Assembly: GCF_050436995.1 (NCBI RefSeq)
Contig: NC_134764.1
Coordinates: 8,308,001-8,372,000 of the forward strand
DNA length: 64,000 bases
Reading direction: 5' to 3'
DNA from: Anticarsia gemmatalis
Taxonomy: Eukaryota > Arthropoda > Insecta > Lepidoptera > Erebidae
Numbering within the stretch: the first letter of the stretch is position 1; each line of letters begins with the position of its first letter. Shown piece after piece: positions 49,170 through 60,183 of the stretch. The translations under genes and the position numbers were made by a program. The notes beneath the pieces are model-generated. The model was not told the origin of the DNA, made no database searches, and saw only the letters and a program-made list of their open reading frames with translations.

Positions 49170-49265
49170 GCCAATAGCACTTTTCCCGACCCGGGAATCG
49201 ATTTCGAGACCTTATGATCAGCAGTCGAATACACTACTGACTACAGTACAGAGACAGTCTATATA
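49170..49265 (-). mobile_element. tRNA-headed SINE fragment
   Basis: CCCGGGAATCGATTTCGAGA is the complement of a B box, and GACTACAGTACAGAGACAGT closes the head. Same family as 30240-30320. Confidence 0.45.
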
Positions 49266-49349
49266 TAAAAATATCACCAATGTCACAAACAAATACCTAA
49301 AAAAATCTGTTAAGACCTTACTCATATTGTTTGTTTGTTTGTTGGTCGT

Positions 49350-49570
49350 ATAGTTAGTGGTCAACCAAATGTCAAAGTTGTTCAAGCCGCCCGAGAGGCC
49401 TTTGACATGGCTTAACGACTGTTATCTTAGTAGACAACAGCCGGGACCGACTTTTTACGTGCCCTCTGAAGCACGGAGACGCCCAGCTCAACTATGCGGT
49501 CACCCATTTATGGAATGACCGTGCCAAGGGTTGCCGACCGGTGAGCGCAACTGGCTATAGGCGCCTCATA
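49350..49570 (+). repeat. Repeat family R2, copy
   Basis: GGTCAACCAAATGTCAAAGT, GAGAGGCCTTTGACATGGCT and ACGTGCCCTCTGAAGCACGG lead to ACCGGTGAGCGCAACTGGCT. Nearly full-length on this strand. Confidence 0.7.
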
Positions 49571-50810
49571 TTGACTATTAACCAAACATCCTCTATATAC
49601 ATTTCAATCTGTTTCCCTCTAACCACTACTTGGGAATTCCATTAATAAGTGCCGCAATGCTTATAGCGAAATGTAACGACAAACAAAACGCTTTAAAAGC
49701 TCAACTTATGAATGGTTCAGTATAACCAGTGGTTAATCTATCTCGTTGATCTATCTGGTGAATATCGCGGGTAGATCAGCGAGCCGTTTCGCGTTGCACC
49801 TCATTCAAACTAGTTTAGCATACGAAATACTAAGTGGGCGAACGATCTGATACCACCAATTACGTACGTGACACCTCTGAAACAGTGGCGCTCAAACTTT
49901 GAGGAATTTACTACCTTTTATCCTTATTTTGACCGATATAGTTTGTAGGGACCATAGCAAGAGGTCTTTGGTCTCTGCCTACCTCTATGGAAAAAAAAGC
50001 GTGATTTATGTAAGTATGTACCTATATTTGTATCTTGTGATTATCTCTGGCCCGCTATTTAAACCGCTTTAACTTAAATTATGAATGTCGCTTTGATTTT
50101 CGCATTAACCTCTCCTCTTTTTAGTAACTATCCCATAAAGTCGGTTATGCTGTTCTAAAGACAACCTTTTCAAACAGAAAGACAGATTGGCAGCTGTTCA
50201 TAAAGTATTTCAAACCTTGGTATCTCGCAGATAAATATTGAAAATAGCTCTTAAAAGAATATAATCATTTTAAAATTAATCTAACTGAATTTTTCAATAA
50301 AATTTTAGCCTATAGTATAGGTACATAATTATTTGCTGCATTTATTTACTGTCCTCCAATTCAAACCCGAAAAAAAATTCTTACTCTATTAAAATAAGAA
50401 AAAATGTAAGTACAATACAAAATCAGTAGGAAATATCCACCGATGGCTGTACAGAATTTAGCCATACATTAAGTAAAGTAAGTCTGAATAACTTTGAGCA
50501 TCACAGCTCTTAGATGTGATCTAAGCGTTCGCATAGTGTTGGGAGAACCTCCAATTATACGGAGCCGGTGATACGCACGTTGTTATGCCGTAATTGTGTA
50601 AAATAACATTACGACCACACTTAAGATGGGAGATCATTGTTTTATAGAGCTTCGTGTCTTCACATCCCGAGATATGTAGTTATATAGTTCCGTGATACTG
50701 ATAACATGGGCGCGTTTTAGTGTGTGGCGTCACTATTTCACTTGCTTTAGTCGGATGACATTAAAAATGAAAAACGTTTCTTATAGTACAAAATAGGTAC
50801 CTACATACAC
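49571..50810. other. Non-coding, nothing recognised
   Basis: A short LINE-tail echo (GGTCTCTGCCTACCTCTATG) occurs near 49970-49990, otherwise no supportable feature. Confidence 0.4.
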
Positions 50811-50811
50811 A

Positions 50812-51051
50812 TCTATACTAATATTATAAAGCTGAAGAGTTTGTTTGAACGCGCTAATCTCATTAACTACTGGCCTGATTTGAAAAATTCTTTCAGAGTA
50901 TGATTGCCCATTTATCGAGGAAGGCTATAGGCTATATATCATCACGCTACGACCAATAGGAGCAGAGTACCAGTGAAAAATGTTACAAAAGCGATGAAAA
51001 ATTTCGCCCATTCTCTAATGTGACGCGAGCCAAGTTGCGCGGGTCCGCTAG
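50812..51051 (+). mobile_element. Complete non-autonomous Helitron-type element (subfamily B)
   Basis: 240 bp from TCTATACTAATATTATAA to GCGCGGGTCCGCTAG, with A before and T after. Contains CGAGGAAGGCTATAGGC, shared with 1-136. The CGAAGTTGCG-type terminal hairpin is slightly eroded (GAGCCAAGTTGCG). No coding sequence. Confidence 0.85.
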
Positions 51052-51189
51052 TCATACATAATATCATACTCGCTAAACCAGAAGGTGTAGGCAGAGGTGG
51101 GTGATAAGATAGTGAATGGCTATTTTTTATTGGCTTTTCTAGCTTAATGATTGAGAACAAATGAACACGGCATGAAGAAAAGTTGAAGA

Positions 51190-51246
51190 CCCCAACTCAG
51201 TTTGGGCGAAACTTTTTACGCGAGCGAAGCCGCGCAGGTCACCTAG
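51190..51246 (+). mobile_element. Helitron-type 3' end fragment
   Basis: GCGAGCGAAGCCGCGCAGGT followed by CACCTAG|T is a subfamily-B-like 3' terminus without its body, 140 bp after the complete copy. Confidence 0.5.
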
Positions 51247-51249
51247 TTT

Positions 51250-52450
51250 TGAATACCGTTTAAATATTTATACACAATACTTACTGCGAAATGTTTTTAG
51301 GATATAACTGGCTTGTAAATGTGACGTGGTTTTATAAAAGTATTTACTTAGTTGATAAAGGAACGGACTGGTGACACTCCTTGTGAAAATTCAACTTTTA
51401 AATCGGGAAATTATCTTAGACTTGGGTGTCAAAAGAAAACAATTATTTGTCAATAGATTTATCTATATATTTTAATGAATAATTTTTAATTACAACTGTT
51501 GCAAAATTACAGTCTCCTTCCATTTTCAAAAAGCTTATTTTTTTTGTAGAAAAATGGCAAAAACAATTCTTATTGCAATCAAATCACCGGTTACTGTAAC
51601 TGTTTTATGTAAAAAAACGTTGTAATACTTTCCAAATGTTTTGCTGCTTAAGTTTAATGAATTCCATGGAAAATTATATTCATTTTATAATTATATATTT
51701 TGTATTTTTAACTACAATATTTATTAACTATATATTACAAACTTTAACTTACAGTTAGAATTATCAATCGTTTTTTGCGCGCGTCCAATTGTTGCTTTAT
51801 CAGAAATTGTATTTTTGAAATATTTCGCCAATCGAAGACAACAGCTTACATTACCAACATTTAGTTAACATTTGTGATTTTTTTCATCAATTTTAGTATA
51901 TTTTGTACTTAAAATTGAATATTAAATGGGATATATTTTTTAACAAAAGCAACAATCGAACTCGCGCCATCTCACAGCACAATTGACAAAACATATTTTC
52001 AAAATATGTCTATTTATTAGTAAACACGTAAATATACCTTACAAAATGTATTTACAAAATAAAGCAATATTATCAATTATATTTTAATTATTCGAAGTGG
52101 AAAATGAAAATTAATTATTTCGATGTTACCGTTTGTAGCCGCGACGGTCACAAAACTAATCAAAACTATTTGATTAATCATAAAATTACGTGAAATATTA
52201 CAAGATTTTACATGAAATACATAAGAAAAAATAAAATCTGACAACTTTGAACAAAAGGCGTAAAAAAATATGTTTCTATAGGTATATCTTATTTTGAAAT
52301 AAAATACTTAATTAACTAGTCCGAAAATATTTTTACTCCGGATTATAGAATCTTCCACAATGTTCTGCATAAGACTTTAAACAAGTAGTTCGTATTGTTG
52401 ATACACCGTCAATATCTGTAGCTATATAAATTAATAGGGAATATGTCCAC
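51250..52450. other. Very AT-rich non-coding stretch
   Basis: Downstream of the T-box gene's 3' end. No exon, repeat family or RNA gene seen. Confidence 0.45.
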
Positions 52451-52470
52451 AAATGATATAATTATTGCAC

Positions 52471-52567
52471 AAAAGACTTTGCGACTTGCGCAAAGTATGA
52501 TTCATTGCACTAAAATCCTTGCGGTTTGCGCAAAAATCCTTGTAATTTGCACAAAACCTGATTCATG
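52471..52567. repeat. Short tandem array, about 20-21-bp period
   Basis: Four and a half diverged units, each roughly AAAATCCTTGCGGTTTGCGC and ending in TTGCGC or TTGCAC: 52471-52491, 52492-52510, 52511-52531, 52532-52552 and 52553-52567. Confidence 0.7.
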
Positions 52568-52805
52568 TATGTTTTAGCCGTCGCTGCTACAATTGTACAT
52601 CGAAATGAGAGTATTAATTTAAAACTATTGCTATTGCGGTGTTGCTATGTGGCTAACGTGACGGCTCCGTGGTCGGTACGATGTCGCGACGACACTGCGC
52701 TTAACTGTTTAGCGTTCAAAGGTACTTTTATCGAGAAGTTTAAAATATATAAAGTGGAGATGAACCTTTAATTAAGTTGTGTAATAATCAAAACTGTTCC
52801 GATAT

Positions 52806-52821
52806 TTTATTTAGTTTTATT
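52806..52821 (-). terminator. bi: Paired poly(A) signals of the T-box gene
   Basis: Two AATAAA hexamers on the minus strand (TTTATT at 52806-52811 and 52816-52821) lie about 380-390 nt after the stop codon. They are the nearest closely paired canonical signals and set a plausible 3' UTR of about 400 nt. Other uses further down are possible. Confidence 0.45.
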
Positions 52822-53197
52822 TGATTGTTTTCCTTCTCCATTGTCTTTTGTCCACTTCGTGTTACATTTCAGCTCATAGATTGACATTAATTTGTCTTGT
52901 ACGATGTTCATTGCATAGGAAGTATGTCTAGCATATAAAAAGGTAGAAAGATTATGGCAACATGAAATAATGAAGAGCCACAGCGTCTCATCGCGACACC
53001 GTCCGTCCACGAGGAGCCTTACATTGTGTGAACGATCCCTAATGTAAGCTTAACTATGTACAATCAGTATACGATTATCGACCCGAATAGAACTCGAAAG
53101 AAAAACAAAATAGGAACGATACAAAACGTCGCCCGAGGCGAGAGGGGGGAGGGGGGTGGCACCACCATATAAATACACGGTATGTACAGCGCGGCAG
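52822..53197 (-). other. bi: Probable 3' UTR of the T-box gene
   Basis: Follows the TGA at 53198-53200. It contains a strand-biased G-rich run on the plus strand near 53139-53157 (C-rich in the transcript). No coding potential. Confidence 0.5.
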
Positions 53198-53769
53198 TCA
53201 GTCCTGGGTCTCCACGTCGAGCCCGTTCACCATGCGCTCGATGCTTTTCAGGTCTGACGCTGGCGGAGTGGCGGGGGTCGTCGAACTCGGCTCTGGAGGA
53301 GGGTCGGCGGACGCGGCCCGCGCGGGAGGCGAGCCCGGCCTCGCGCGCGCCGGCGACGAGCTCAGCGAGCGCGCGCGGGGCGCCACCTGCTCGAACGCGG
53401 ACCCTAGACCAGGCAGGGCGTACGGCGCGAACCTGTGCGCCTTACCTAGTGGTGCGTGCGGCCCAGGCGCCGGCGGCGGAGGCGGCAACGAGTACTGCTG
53501 CAGTAGAGGGTGGAGGTTGAACAGCAGGCCCGGCGGCATCTGGTGCGGCGGGAAGAACGGTGGCGGGTACAGGCTCGGCGGATACAAGTATGGGAGGAGC
53601 GGGGGCTGCACCGGGGGGCCGAGGGACACGTCGGGCGCGGGCGAGGGGCGGGAGGGACCGGCGGGGGGCGAGGGTGCTCTCGCGCCGCCCGAGCACGACG
53701 AGTCTGAGCCCGCCTCGATGCCCTCTTCAGCTCCTGAGTCACCACCGCCGCCACTAGAGCTGAACCATG
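53198..53769 (-). CDS. bi: Tbx2/optomotor-blind T-box factor, last exon (C-terminal tail)
   Basis: Encodes the final 190 residues and the stop. After acceptor CTTCCAG the frame gives WFSSSGGGGDSGAEE, then a serine/proline/alanine-rich tail with LLPYLYPPSLYPPPFFPP and YSLPPPPPAPGP, ending LKSIERMVNGLDVETQD. The last block matches the ELQSIQRLVSGLE motif at the C-terminus of vertebrate TBX2/TBX3, which supports the Tbx2 class and a repressor role in the nucleus. The exon is strongly GC- and CpG-rich against AT-rich surroundings, so several long antisense and out-of-frame open stretches overlap it. Those are shadows, because only this frame joins the T-box exons. Confidence 0.9.
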
Positions 53770-54002
53770 CTGGAAGAGAAGGTTTGGTCAGTACTGCATT
53801 CTTCGGGATAGTTGCCGACTTTGAATGAAACTAATTTCAAGACAGGGAGTTTCGTCGTACTCCAAATTGACTATGTGTACCTAACATAGTCAATTTGGAG
53901 TACGACGAAACAGAAGATCGGTGACAACATTTTCTTGAAAAGACGATTGTAAAGAAACCATAGTACTCCCTGTCTATGGAAGAGTAATGTGTGTATACTC
54001 AC
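53770..54002 (-). other. bi: Last intron of the T-box gene, carrying a nested palindrome
   Basis: 233-bp intron with donor CACCACCT|GTGAGT and acceptor TTCCAG|CA (phase 1). More than half of it (53840-53975) is a nested foldback. Confidence 0.85.
53840..53975. repeat. Nested inverted repeat in the last intron
   Basis: The inner pair has perfect 28-bp arms (53849-53876 and 53884-53911, starting GTTTCGTCGTACTCCAAATT) with a 7-nt loop. The outer pair is AGACAGGGAGT (53840-53850) and ACTCCCTGTCT (53965-53975). Confidence 0.9.
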
Positions 54003-54121
54003 AGGTGGTGTTGTGTTGCGTGGTGGGGGGCGGCGGCGGAGGGCTGGAGGGCCCCCCCACGTCCAGCGGCCGCTCGTCATCATCGTCCCTCGCGTCCGAG
54101 CGCGCCGTCAGCAGCGCTTGT
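54003..54121 (-). CDS. bi: Tbx2/optomotor-blind T-box factor, exon after the T-box
   Basis: 119-bp exon encoding (K)QALLTARSDARDDDERPLDV, then GGPSSPPPPPPTTQHNTT. It enters in phase 2 from the KREKK end of the T-box and leaves in phase 1 into the last exon, so all four exons join without a frame break (915 bp in total). The acidic DARDDDER patch after the basic KREKK matches the layout after the T-box of Tbx2 proteins. The proline run is probably disordered. Confidence 0.85.
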
Positions 54122-56363
54122 CTGCGGTACACGGACAAACTACTCGTGTTATTATCATATAGATGCTACATACAACTATGAAAGTGGCCAAAATATGGTC
54201 AAAAGTTGAGGTCTAAAGAAGTTTCCACGAAGAATTACAAATCAGTCGTAAATACCAGATTTTTGCCTGATTGATGTCAGTAATAAGCATTGGTAAGAAA
54301 ATATCTTATTCTTGGTTGCAATATTACAACTTACTATGAATAAACTAGCCATATTTGCTGATTTAATAACTATCGTCTTTGTCAAAACTAAGACTTTATC
54401 AGAATAATTCAACCACTATACTTATCAATATATATTTTTCTAAAGTTCAAAAAAATACTTTTAAAATGACACCACTAGGGTGTGAATCGTTTGACATTTG
54501 AAGTAATGGTCCTCAACGACCCCTGTTCGCCACGAAAGGTTAATCATCTTCTAATGATCGCCGAAATTTGAGCCACAGACGCCCCTACCGTGTTAGCTAA
54601 TAAGTTTTAAAGGTGACTGAATCTACAAGTCATTTTTCTTATATTTTGACACATTGTTGGAAGAAAATTAAAGCTTTTAGGCGCTAGCAATATCTATCTA
54701 ATGTTGTAGATTACAAAACTGTACTCATTGAATTCAGTCGCATCGTATGGGTTTGGTTTAACTTCATAGATTTAGTATTTTTCTGTCATTGCTAACCCGA
54801 TTCACACACTAACTCGTTTTGATATCTCAAGCGACTCAAGATATGTGTACAAAATGGTATACATTCAGAGGAATACATACTAATTTTAATATTTATAAGA
54901 GGAAGTAAATACTCAGCAGTGGTTTCAGATTATCTACACATTTTTGTACTTACACACTGAAAACGAACTTTCGATTTCTAAACTGACATTAATCGGAACA
55001 GACATCATTCATATTCTTTTATCTAACTGTCTCAACCCCAACATATCATCTAAATGCGTACAATATTTGAACCACAACAGAAAGGATAAAATCCTCCGAG
55101 CGGACCGTTTAACTCACCCCAAAACGCACAAAAAGGATAGCAATTATTTGCCTTCTGTCGCCCAGAACAAATAACTCTTTATCATTTCATTGTTTTACTG
55201 ATCCCTAAATATGGTCCGTCTTGCGAGGGTTCCGCGCCTAAATTCGTTTTATTAACTCGTCTCATTGTCAACTGATAGAATTTAATTTGTGCCACCCCTA
55301 GGGTTTCAGGGTTGGCGCTGTTTGATGGTGAAAATATTGATGAATTTAGATTTTATAAAACTTTACAAATATATTTAACCATTTATTTATACAGTGTATG
55401 ATCGTTCATCATATGAAAAGTTTATACATATATATGAAAATACATTGAAACGGCCCCTTTTGATTTTAAAGCTATGCCAAAGTCTTTATTATAAGAGATA
55501 TTAAAAGAACGACGATGCTTTCAATACAATATTAAACGTTACAATGAAATTTCACGTTTAGATCAAAAACATAAAACAGATTATGGTACAATTATTAGGC
55601 ACGTGAAGAACATCAATAAGATTTCTTCTGTGTAATTTATAAATTAACAGCTCTTTTATAGGTCCTTTTATCACAAAGAAAATTAACCACAGCTAGATAC
55701 TTGCATTCTAAGCCCAATTTCTACTTGAAAAAGCTCTATCACAATCCATCGGTAAATTGCAACACCCAAAAAATACAATTTAAATTACATTAAACTGTTA
55801 GTGGCAGCCCTAAGTTAAACTGTTCGCATTAGGGTGCTCACGTTACATTGTAAACTTGCGACAGGGGTGGCCTGCCTTGTAATTTTGCCAAATTTTTATC
55901 CCTTAAAGCGCCGCGGTTAGTTTGGGGTCGAGGGGACAGAGCCATTGCTATTCTTGCCATGAACGTGTTATAAGACAGTGTTTTGATTCTCTTTGTTTAA
56001 ATTACGATACATTTTGTTTAAAATAATGTGGCCGGTGTTTTATACGTATTTTCTTTTTTGTTTTTATTGTTTTTAAAGATATTACGTCACTGGCAGTTAG
56101 TGTCGGAAAAAAGGTTTACTTTTTTACTTTTAGATAAGGAACGAATTTAGAACGACTAACTTTGACTTTTTTTTGTAAATTGTTGCTTATTTACTGCTTA
56201 AGAATAAGTTTCAGATCGCCCATCTGCTAGTATAATAGTAAAAGTAGCGAGAGTATGAAAACCACTCTCAATATCCTTACTTATAATAAAAATAATAAGA
56301 AAACTTAAATGTCATCGTCTTAAAAACATATGCATCATTTAGGTACCAAGTTACAATATATTA

Positions 56364-56567
56364 GGTCGGGGACAAAGTCTTTTCGCATTATAGTATGCAT
56401 GAACGTGTAATAAAATCTTTTTGGCTTCAAGAATCACAAATGAGTACACAGTTCATCAGGTTTCTTTCAGTGAGCTCGTGAGGTACCCAAATATCGAGTT
56501 TTTTTGGGTAGAGAAAAGATTTTATTACAAGTTCATACATACTATAATGTGAAAAGACTTTTTCTAC
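56364..56567 (-). mobile_element. Mariner deletion derivative (MITE)
   Basis: Terminal inverted repeats of about 60 bp (GGTCGGGGACAAAGTCTTTT... and its inverse) lie next to TA dinucleotides. Between them the minus strand still reads LDIWVPHELTERNLMN followed by CVLICDS and a stop; WVPHEL is the mariner transposase signature. The catalytic domain is gone. Confidence 0.85.
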
Positions 56568-56798
56568 TACTTAATAAGTACTAAGGAATTCAACCTTTTA
56601 ATTCCCAAAGCGTTTAAAATTTAACAGCTCGATATCCACTCCACACCTTTAAGAGTGACCTCAAAAGGACCGCATCTTAATTAGTAGGCAACATAAAGGG
56701 GTTTTCTCACACACGGCGAGCGATATCAAAGGACACTAACGGTATGTGTATAACCTGCTTTATAGAGTACATGTTAGGGCTGCTACTGATTGATTAAT

Positions 56799-56913
56799 CC
56801 CCGGTTTCTGAGGTACATTTATCGGTAGTTTATCTATTCAATAGCGTTTAAAGTCATATAAATAAAACGTAATTGAATAGATAAACTACCGCTAAATGTA
56901 CTCACAAACCGGG
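56799..56913. mobile_element. Foldback MITE 'H', full copy
   Basis: CCCCGGTTTCTGAGGTACAT...ATTCAATAGCGTT and the inverse arm ending CTCACAAACCGGG, with a few mismatches between arms. Confidence 0.85.
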
Positions 56914-57269
56914 AGCAATTAAATCATTTGAAAGAGACAATACGGGTAAGGTTTAGCTGTCGTGATTGTGATTGGTCAAGAGAATAGATTCGGAAAACTG
57001 ATTAAAAGTTTGTTTAGGAATTTGTGAGGTCGCAGTATTTGAAAGTAGGTTTATAAAGCTTGTACGTATAAGTATTGTATGAGATTCCACTGCCTTATTT
57101 ATAGATGACGAAGTTTTCTGTTATAATATAAATACAGTTGAAGTAAGCTAAAAGCTCTGTCTATCTCCAAAAGCTATCGTAACAACATCTACCTGTACTC
57201 TAAGGCACTTCAATACAATATTAATTGCGACCGCAGCACAGCCCTATGTACGGATGTGAGTTATGCGCG

Positions 57270-57425
57270 GCATGTGTTCGCACCGTCGGCTTTTCCGAGC
57301 GCGGCGTTTGTCAAAACGCTCACGTTTCCGCCACTTCCGGCGGCCATTTTGTGAAGATTCGCCCGCAGCGTCCGGCGGCCGCCGCCGTCCGGTCCGGACG
57401 GACAGTCCGGCAATGTGTAAGCATT
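57270..57425. promoter_or_regulatory. CpG-rich island inside a T-box gene intron
   Basis: Dense CpG, CTTCCGGCGGCCATTTTGTG (ETS-like and YY1-like words: CCGGCGGCCATTTT) and a GTCCGGTCCGGACGGACAGT palindromic patch. A possible internal promoter or enhancer, unproven. Confidence 0.35.
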
Positions 57426-59032
57426 TAAGATAGCTTCCGGTACCAGCTCGTAATCGATTCATCGGTTTTCAGTACGGAATTATCCGTCTTCGGTTATGGC
57501 ATGTTCCAACTTCGTGTTTCCAACGTGAAAATGGAGCTTCGGGAACTCATTTTACTATTTTCAGTTTCATGTTACATAGTTTTGTAGAGCAATACGAATA
57601 TACAACCTGTGTAACTTTCAATTATACTAGTAGGAGTACTCTAGAAATAGTTTACTACTACGTAAAGCTATTTATAACTACCATTTCACTAACACTGCAG
57701 TCAGAATAATATGTCGTCCGAAACTAAACTAAATTAAAACAAACATTCACGACAGTTAAACTAGAAACAACGAGTATATCGTACAATTTCAATTGCACAA
57801 ACAATATGGCGCACATCTCCAACTAATCCGGCTAACGATGCACCAAACAGATACGTATCAACTACTAATTGAGTTCTTGTTGGAATTCAAATAACTTAGC
57901 GGAACAACCAGCCCGCAGTCGGCGGCAAATTATACAGAGAAAAAAAAACCGTCTAAAGCTGATTTTATCGCGGAAATCCAATTTTCTCCCTCGCACGCCA
58001 GAGACGCTGGAAAAAAGCGCCAAGAATGACTCCACCATTTTAACCGTTATGTTTAAACCCCGAACACGAATAAGGAGGCACCCGATTGGTTTAATTTGAA
58101 TATCCACCGGCGCCGACAGTTCCCGCTCTAATTAATTCTCAAGATTCACAGATACTATAATTCAGTTAGCTTTTTACTTAAATAGTCCGTTTGCGCCTTC
58201 ATTTATCTTTTGACCACCTACCTAGTGGGGATTATAAACGATTTTTTACCGTTTCTGGTTTACAAGGCAATAAATTAAGTAATTAAGTATTAAAATATAG
58301 GAATGGTTGTGTGTGTGTAACAAACGAATATATTAGATGCTTGTTAGGGGCTCGTTTACAATCAACATGTTTATTTTCTTGGGAAATGGAAGTGAACATG
58401 TGACGCAGTCATTACTGTTATGATACAAATAGAATTGTAGTTTATCTTCTTCGGAAATATTTGAATGATTTTCCTTTCGCTTGGAACAGGGGTCTTGCAA
58501 TTTCTGGTATTCTATTTGCTATTAATATTAAATCAATACAGTACAATATTTTACATGTATTTTACGATGTTAGTTATAAGTTAAGTATAGTTTAATGATG
58601 ATGTAGGAAAACTTAGGTACTTTTTAAACCATATAATTTAGTTTATTTTATCATCAAGTATAATTCATGACTTAATTTGACGTAAATCACCGTTCACATA
58701 GTATTAGAGACAATAGGTAATTGTAGAAAGTCGAGAATGTACATATATCTTCTAATAGCTTGTAAACTCTTTAATACTTTTGAGCTTAAAATAGTGACAT
58801 TTTAAACTGATAATAATGTCATTTTACAAAACTATCTTTGGATGCACATAATCAGAACATAAACGACTCTACCCTAGCATATACAGCCTAGTTAAAAAGC
58901 TCAAAAGCAGGCTAAAAAGCTGCTTTAAACAAAACGTCACAAGCTTAAGACATCATTGTGCTGTATACAATATAAATGATATGAGGTATTGTTTCCTCGG
59001 GTGGCAATTAACATCAAAGGTTAGGTACTTAC

Positions 59033-59109
59033 TTCTTCTCCCGTTTGCCCGCGCCGGTGTCACGGAACCCTTTAGCGAAAGGATTGTTGTCAATTTTCAG
59101 TTGTGTTAT
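59033..59109 (-). CDS. bi: Tbx2/optomotor-blind T-box factor, exon ending the T-box
   Basis: 77-bp exon encoding ITQLKIDNNPFAKGFRDTGA followed by GKREK(K). These are the last strands and helix of the T-box. The NNPFAKGFRD motif sits in the DNA minor groove in all T-box factors. Acceptor TTTTCAG|ATAACAC, donor GAAGAA|GTAAGT. Confidence 0.95.
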
Positions 59110-59802
59110 CTGAAAAGAAGGTGTTGTTAGTCTTATTTTTAATTGGGAGTAAGTTTAATCGGTATTTAATGATTTTTCGTGGTGTAACAGCCGAATGTAC
59201 GAATGTTTTTCAATGCTAAATAATGTTTAAAGTTATTTCTGTCTCTACAAGTCCAAGTGATAAGGACAGACATTACTTTTGATTAAGCAAAATGACTCAT
59301 AAATAGTTGAGGGATGTTTCATTTGGCCGTCAGATTTGGCAAATGAAGAAGAAAATGGTACAATTTAACCTTATGAATGTTCCGGTGATTAATTTTGTAA
59401 TACTAGAAAATCTTTAGTTACTTTAAACGCAGCAATATATTTGATTTAGAAGTATTCAAGTAGTAGATGTAATGGAAATATTCGTCTTCTACAAAAGTTA
59501 GATGTCCATTCCACATTTGTCATTTAAATATCAGGTCGGGGAAAAAGTCTTTTCGCAAAATCTCTTTGGCTTCAAGAATCACAAATGAGTACACGGTTCA
59601 TTAGGTTTCTTTCAGTGAGCTCGTGAGGTACCCAAATATCGAGATTTTTCGTGTAGAGTAAATATTTTATTACAAGTTCATACATACTATAATGCGAAAA
59701 GACTTTTTTCCCGAACTAATACAACTCAATCGATTAAGAATTCAATTCTTTCACGACTATACCTTATACTTAAATCAAGAGTACATTAAACAATTAACTT
59801 AC
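59110..59802 (-). other. bi: 693-bp intron between the two T-box exons
   Basis: Phase-0 intron with donor GAAAAA|GTAAGT and acceptor TTCAG|ATA. It contains the second mariner derivative (59534-59716) and nothing else recognised. Confidence 0.85.
59534..59716 (-). mobile_element. Mariner deletion derivative (MITE), second copy
   Basis: Same terminal repeats (GGTCGGGGAAAAAGTCTTTT... and inverse ...CCCGAAC|TA) and the same minus-strand LDIWVPHELTERNLMN remnant with its stop as at 56364-56567. One terminal repeat is shortened. The shared internal deletion means both came from one MITE ancestor. Confidence 0.85.
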
Positions 59803-59949
59803 TTTTTCATTCTGGTAAGCGGTGACGGCGATGAACTCCGTCTCCTTGAAGACGTACGTCCTGAAGGTGGAGTAGGGCAGCTTGAGGATGTCGTTGGCCC
59901 GCACCAGGTGGAACCGCGGCTGGTACTTGTGCATCGAGTTCAGGATCGT
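59803..59949 (-). CDS. bi: Tbx2/optomotor-blind T-box factor, middle T-box exon
   Basis: 147-bp exon of 49 codons: TILNSMHKYQPRFHLVRAND, then ILKLPYSTFRTYVF and KETEFIAVTAYQNEK. This is the central T-box and is nearly identical to the same stretch in Tbx2/Omb. The RFHLVRANDILKLPYSTFRT wording separates it from Tbx20/H15, Tbx6/Dorsocross and Brachyury. A sequence-specific nuclear transcription factor; in flies Omb patterns the wing, eye and optic lobe. Acceptor GACACAG|ACGATCC, donor GTAAGT. The preceding exon (first half of the T-box) is not between 59950 and 64000, so the window holds only the 3' part of the gene. Confidence 0.95.
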
Positions 59950-60183
59950 CTGTGTCACACACTTCAGACAGCTTAGGAAATGGTCGAACAGCGAAGTTGG
60001 GTCGTTATGAAGGAATTGTTTCCACATTAGCGCATTTTAAATTTATCTTTCGTATTAGAAAAAGGTATCGCGATTTTCTACTGCTTTACTATCGATAGGT
60101 TGACCTTAAAATTATTATTTTTGTTTAATTAGTCCATATGACATCCGCTAGGGGCGCTGATCTGGTAGAAAATCGCCTCATTG

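Larger units (their letters stand above)
54122..59032 (-). other. bi: 4.9-kb intron of the T-box gene
   Basis: Contains a mariner derivative (56364-56567), a foldback MITE (56799-56913), a CpG-rich island at 57270-57425 and a further GC-richer patch around 57900-58130. No alternative exon was recognised. The linker between T-box and tail is short compared with Drosophila Omb, so an alternative exon cannot be excluded. Confidence 0.6.

Noticed and set aside
53232..53828. 198-codon plus-strand frame opposite the T-box tail
   Set aside because: Antisense shadow of the GC-rich last exon; the opposite strand has the conserved tail motif and correct splice joins.
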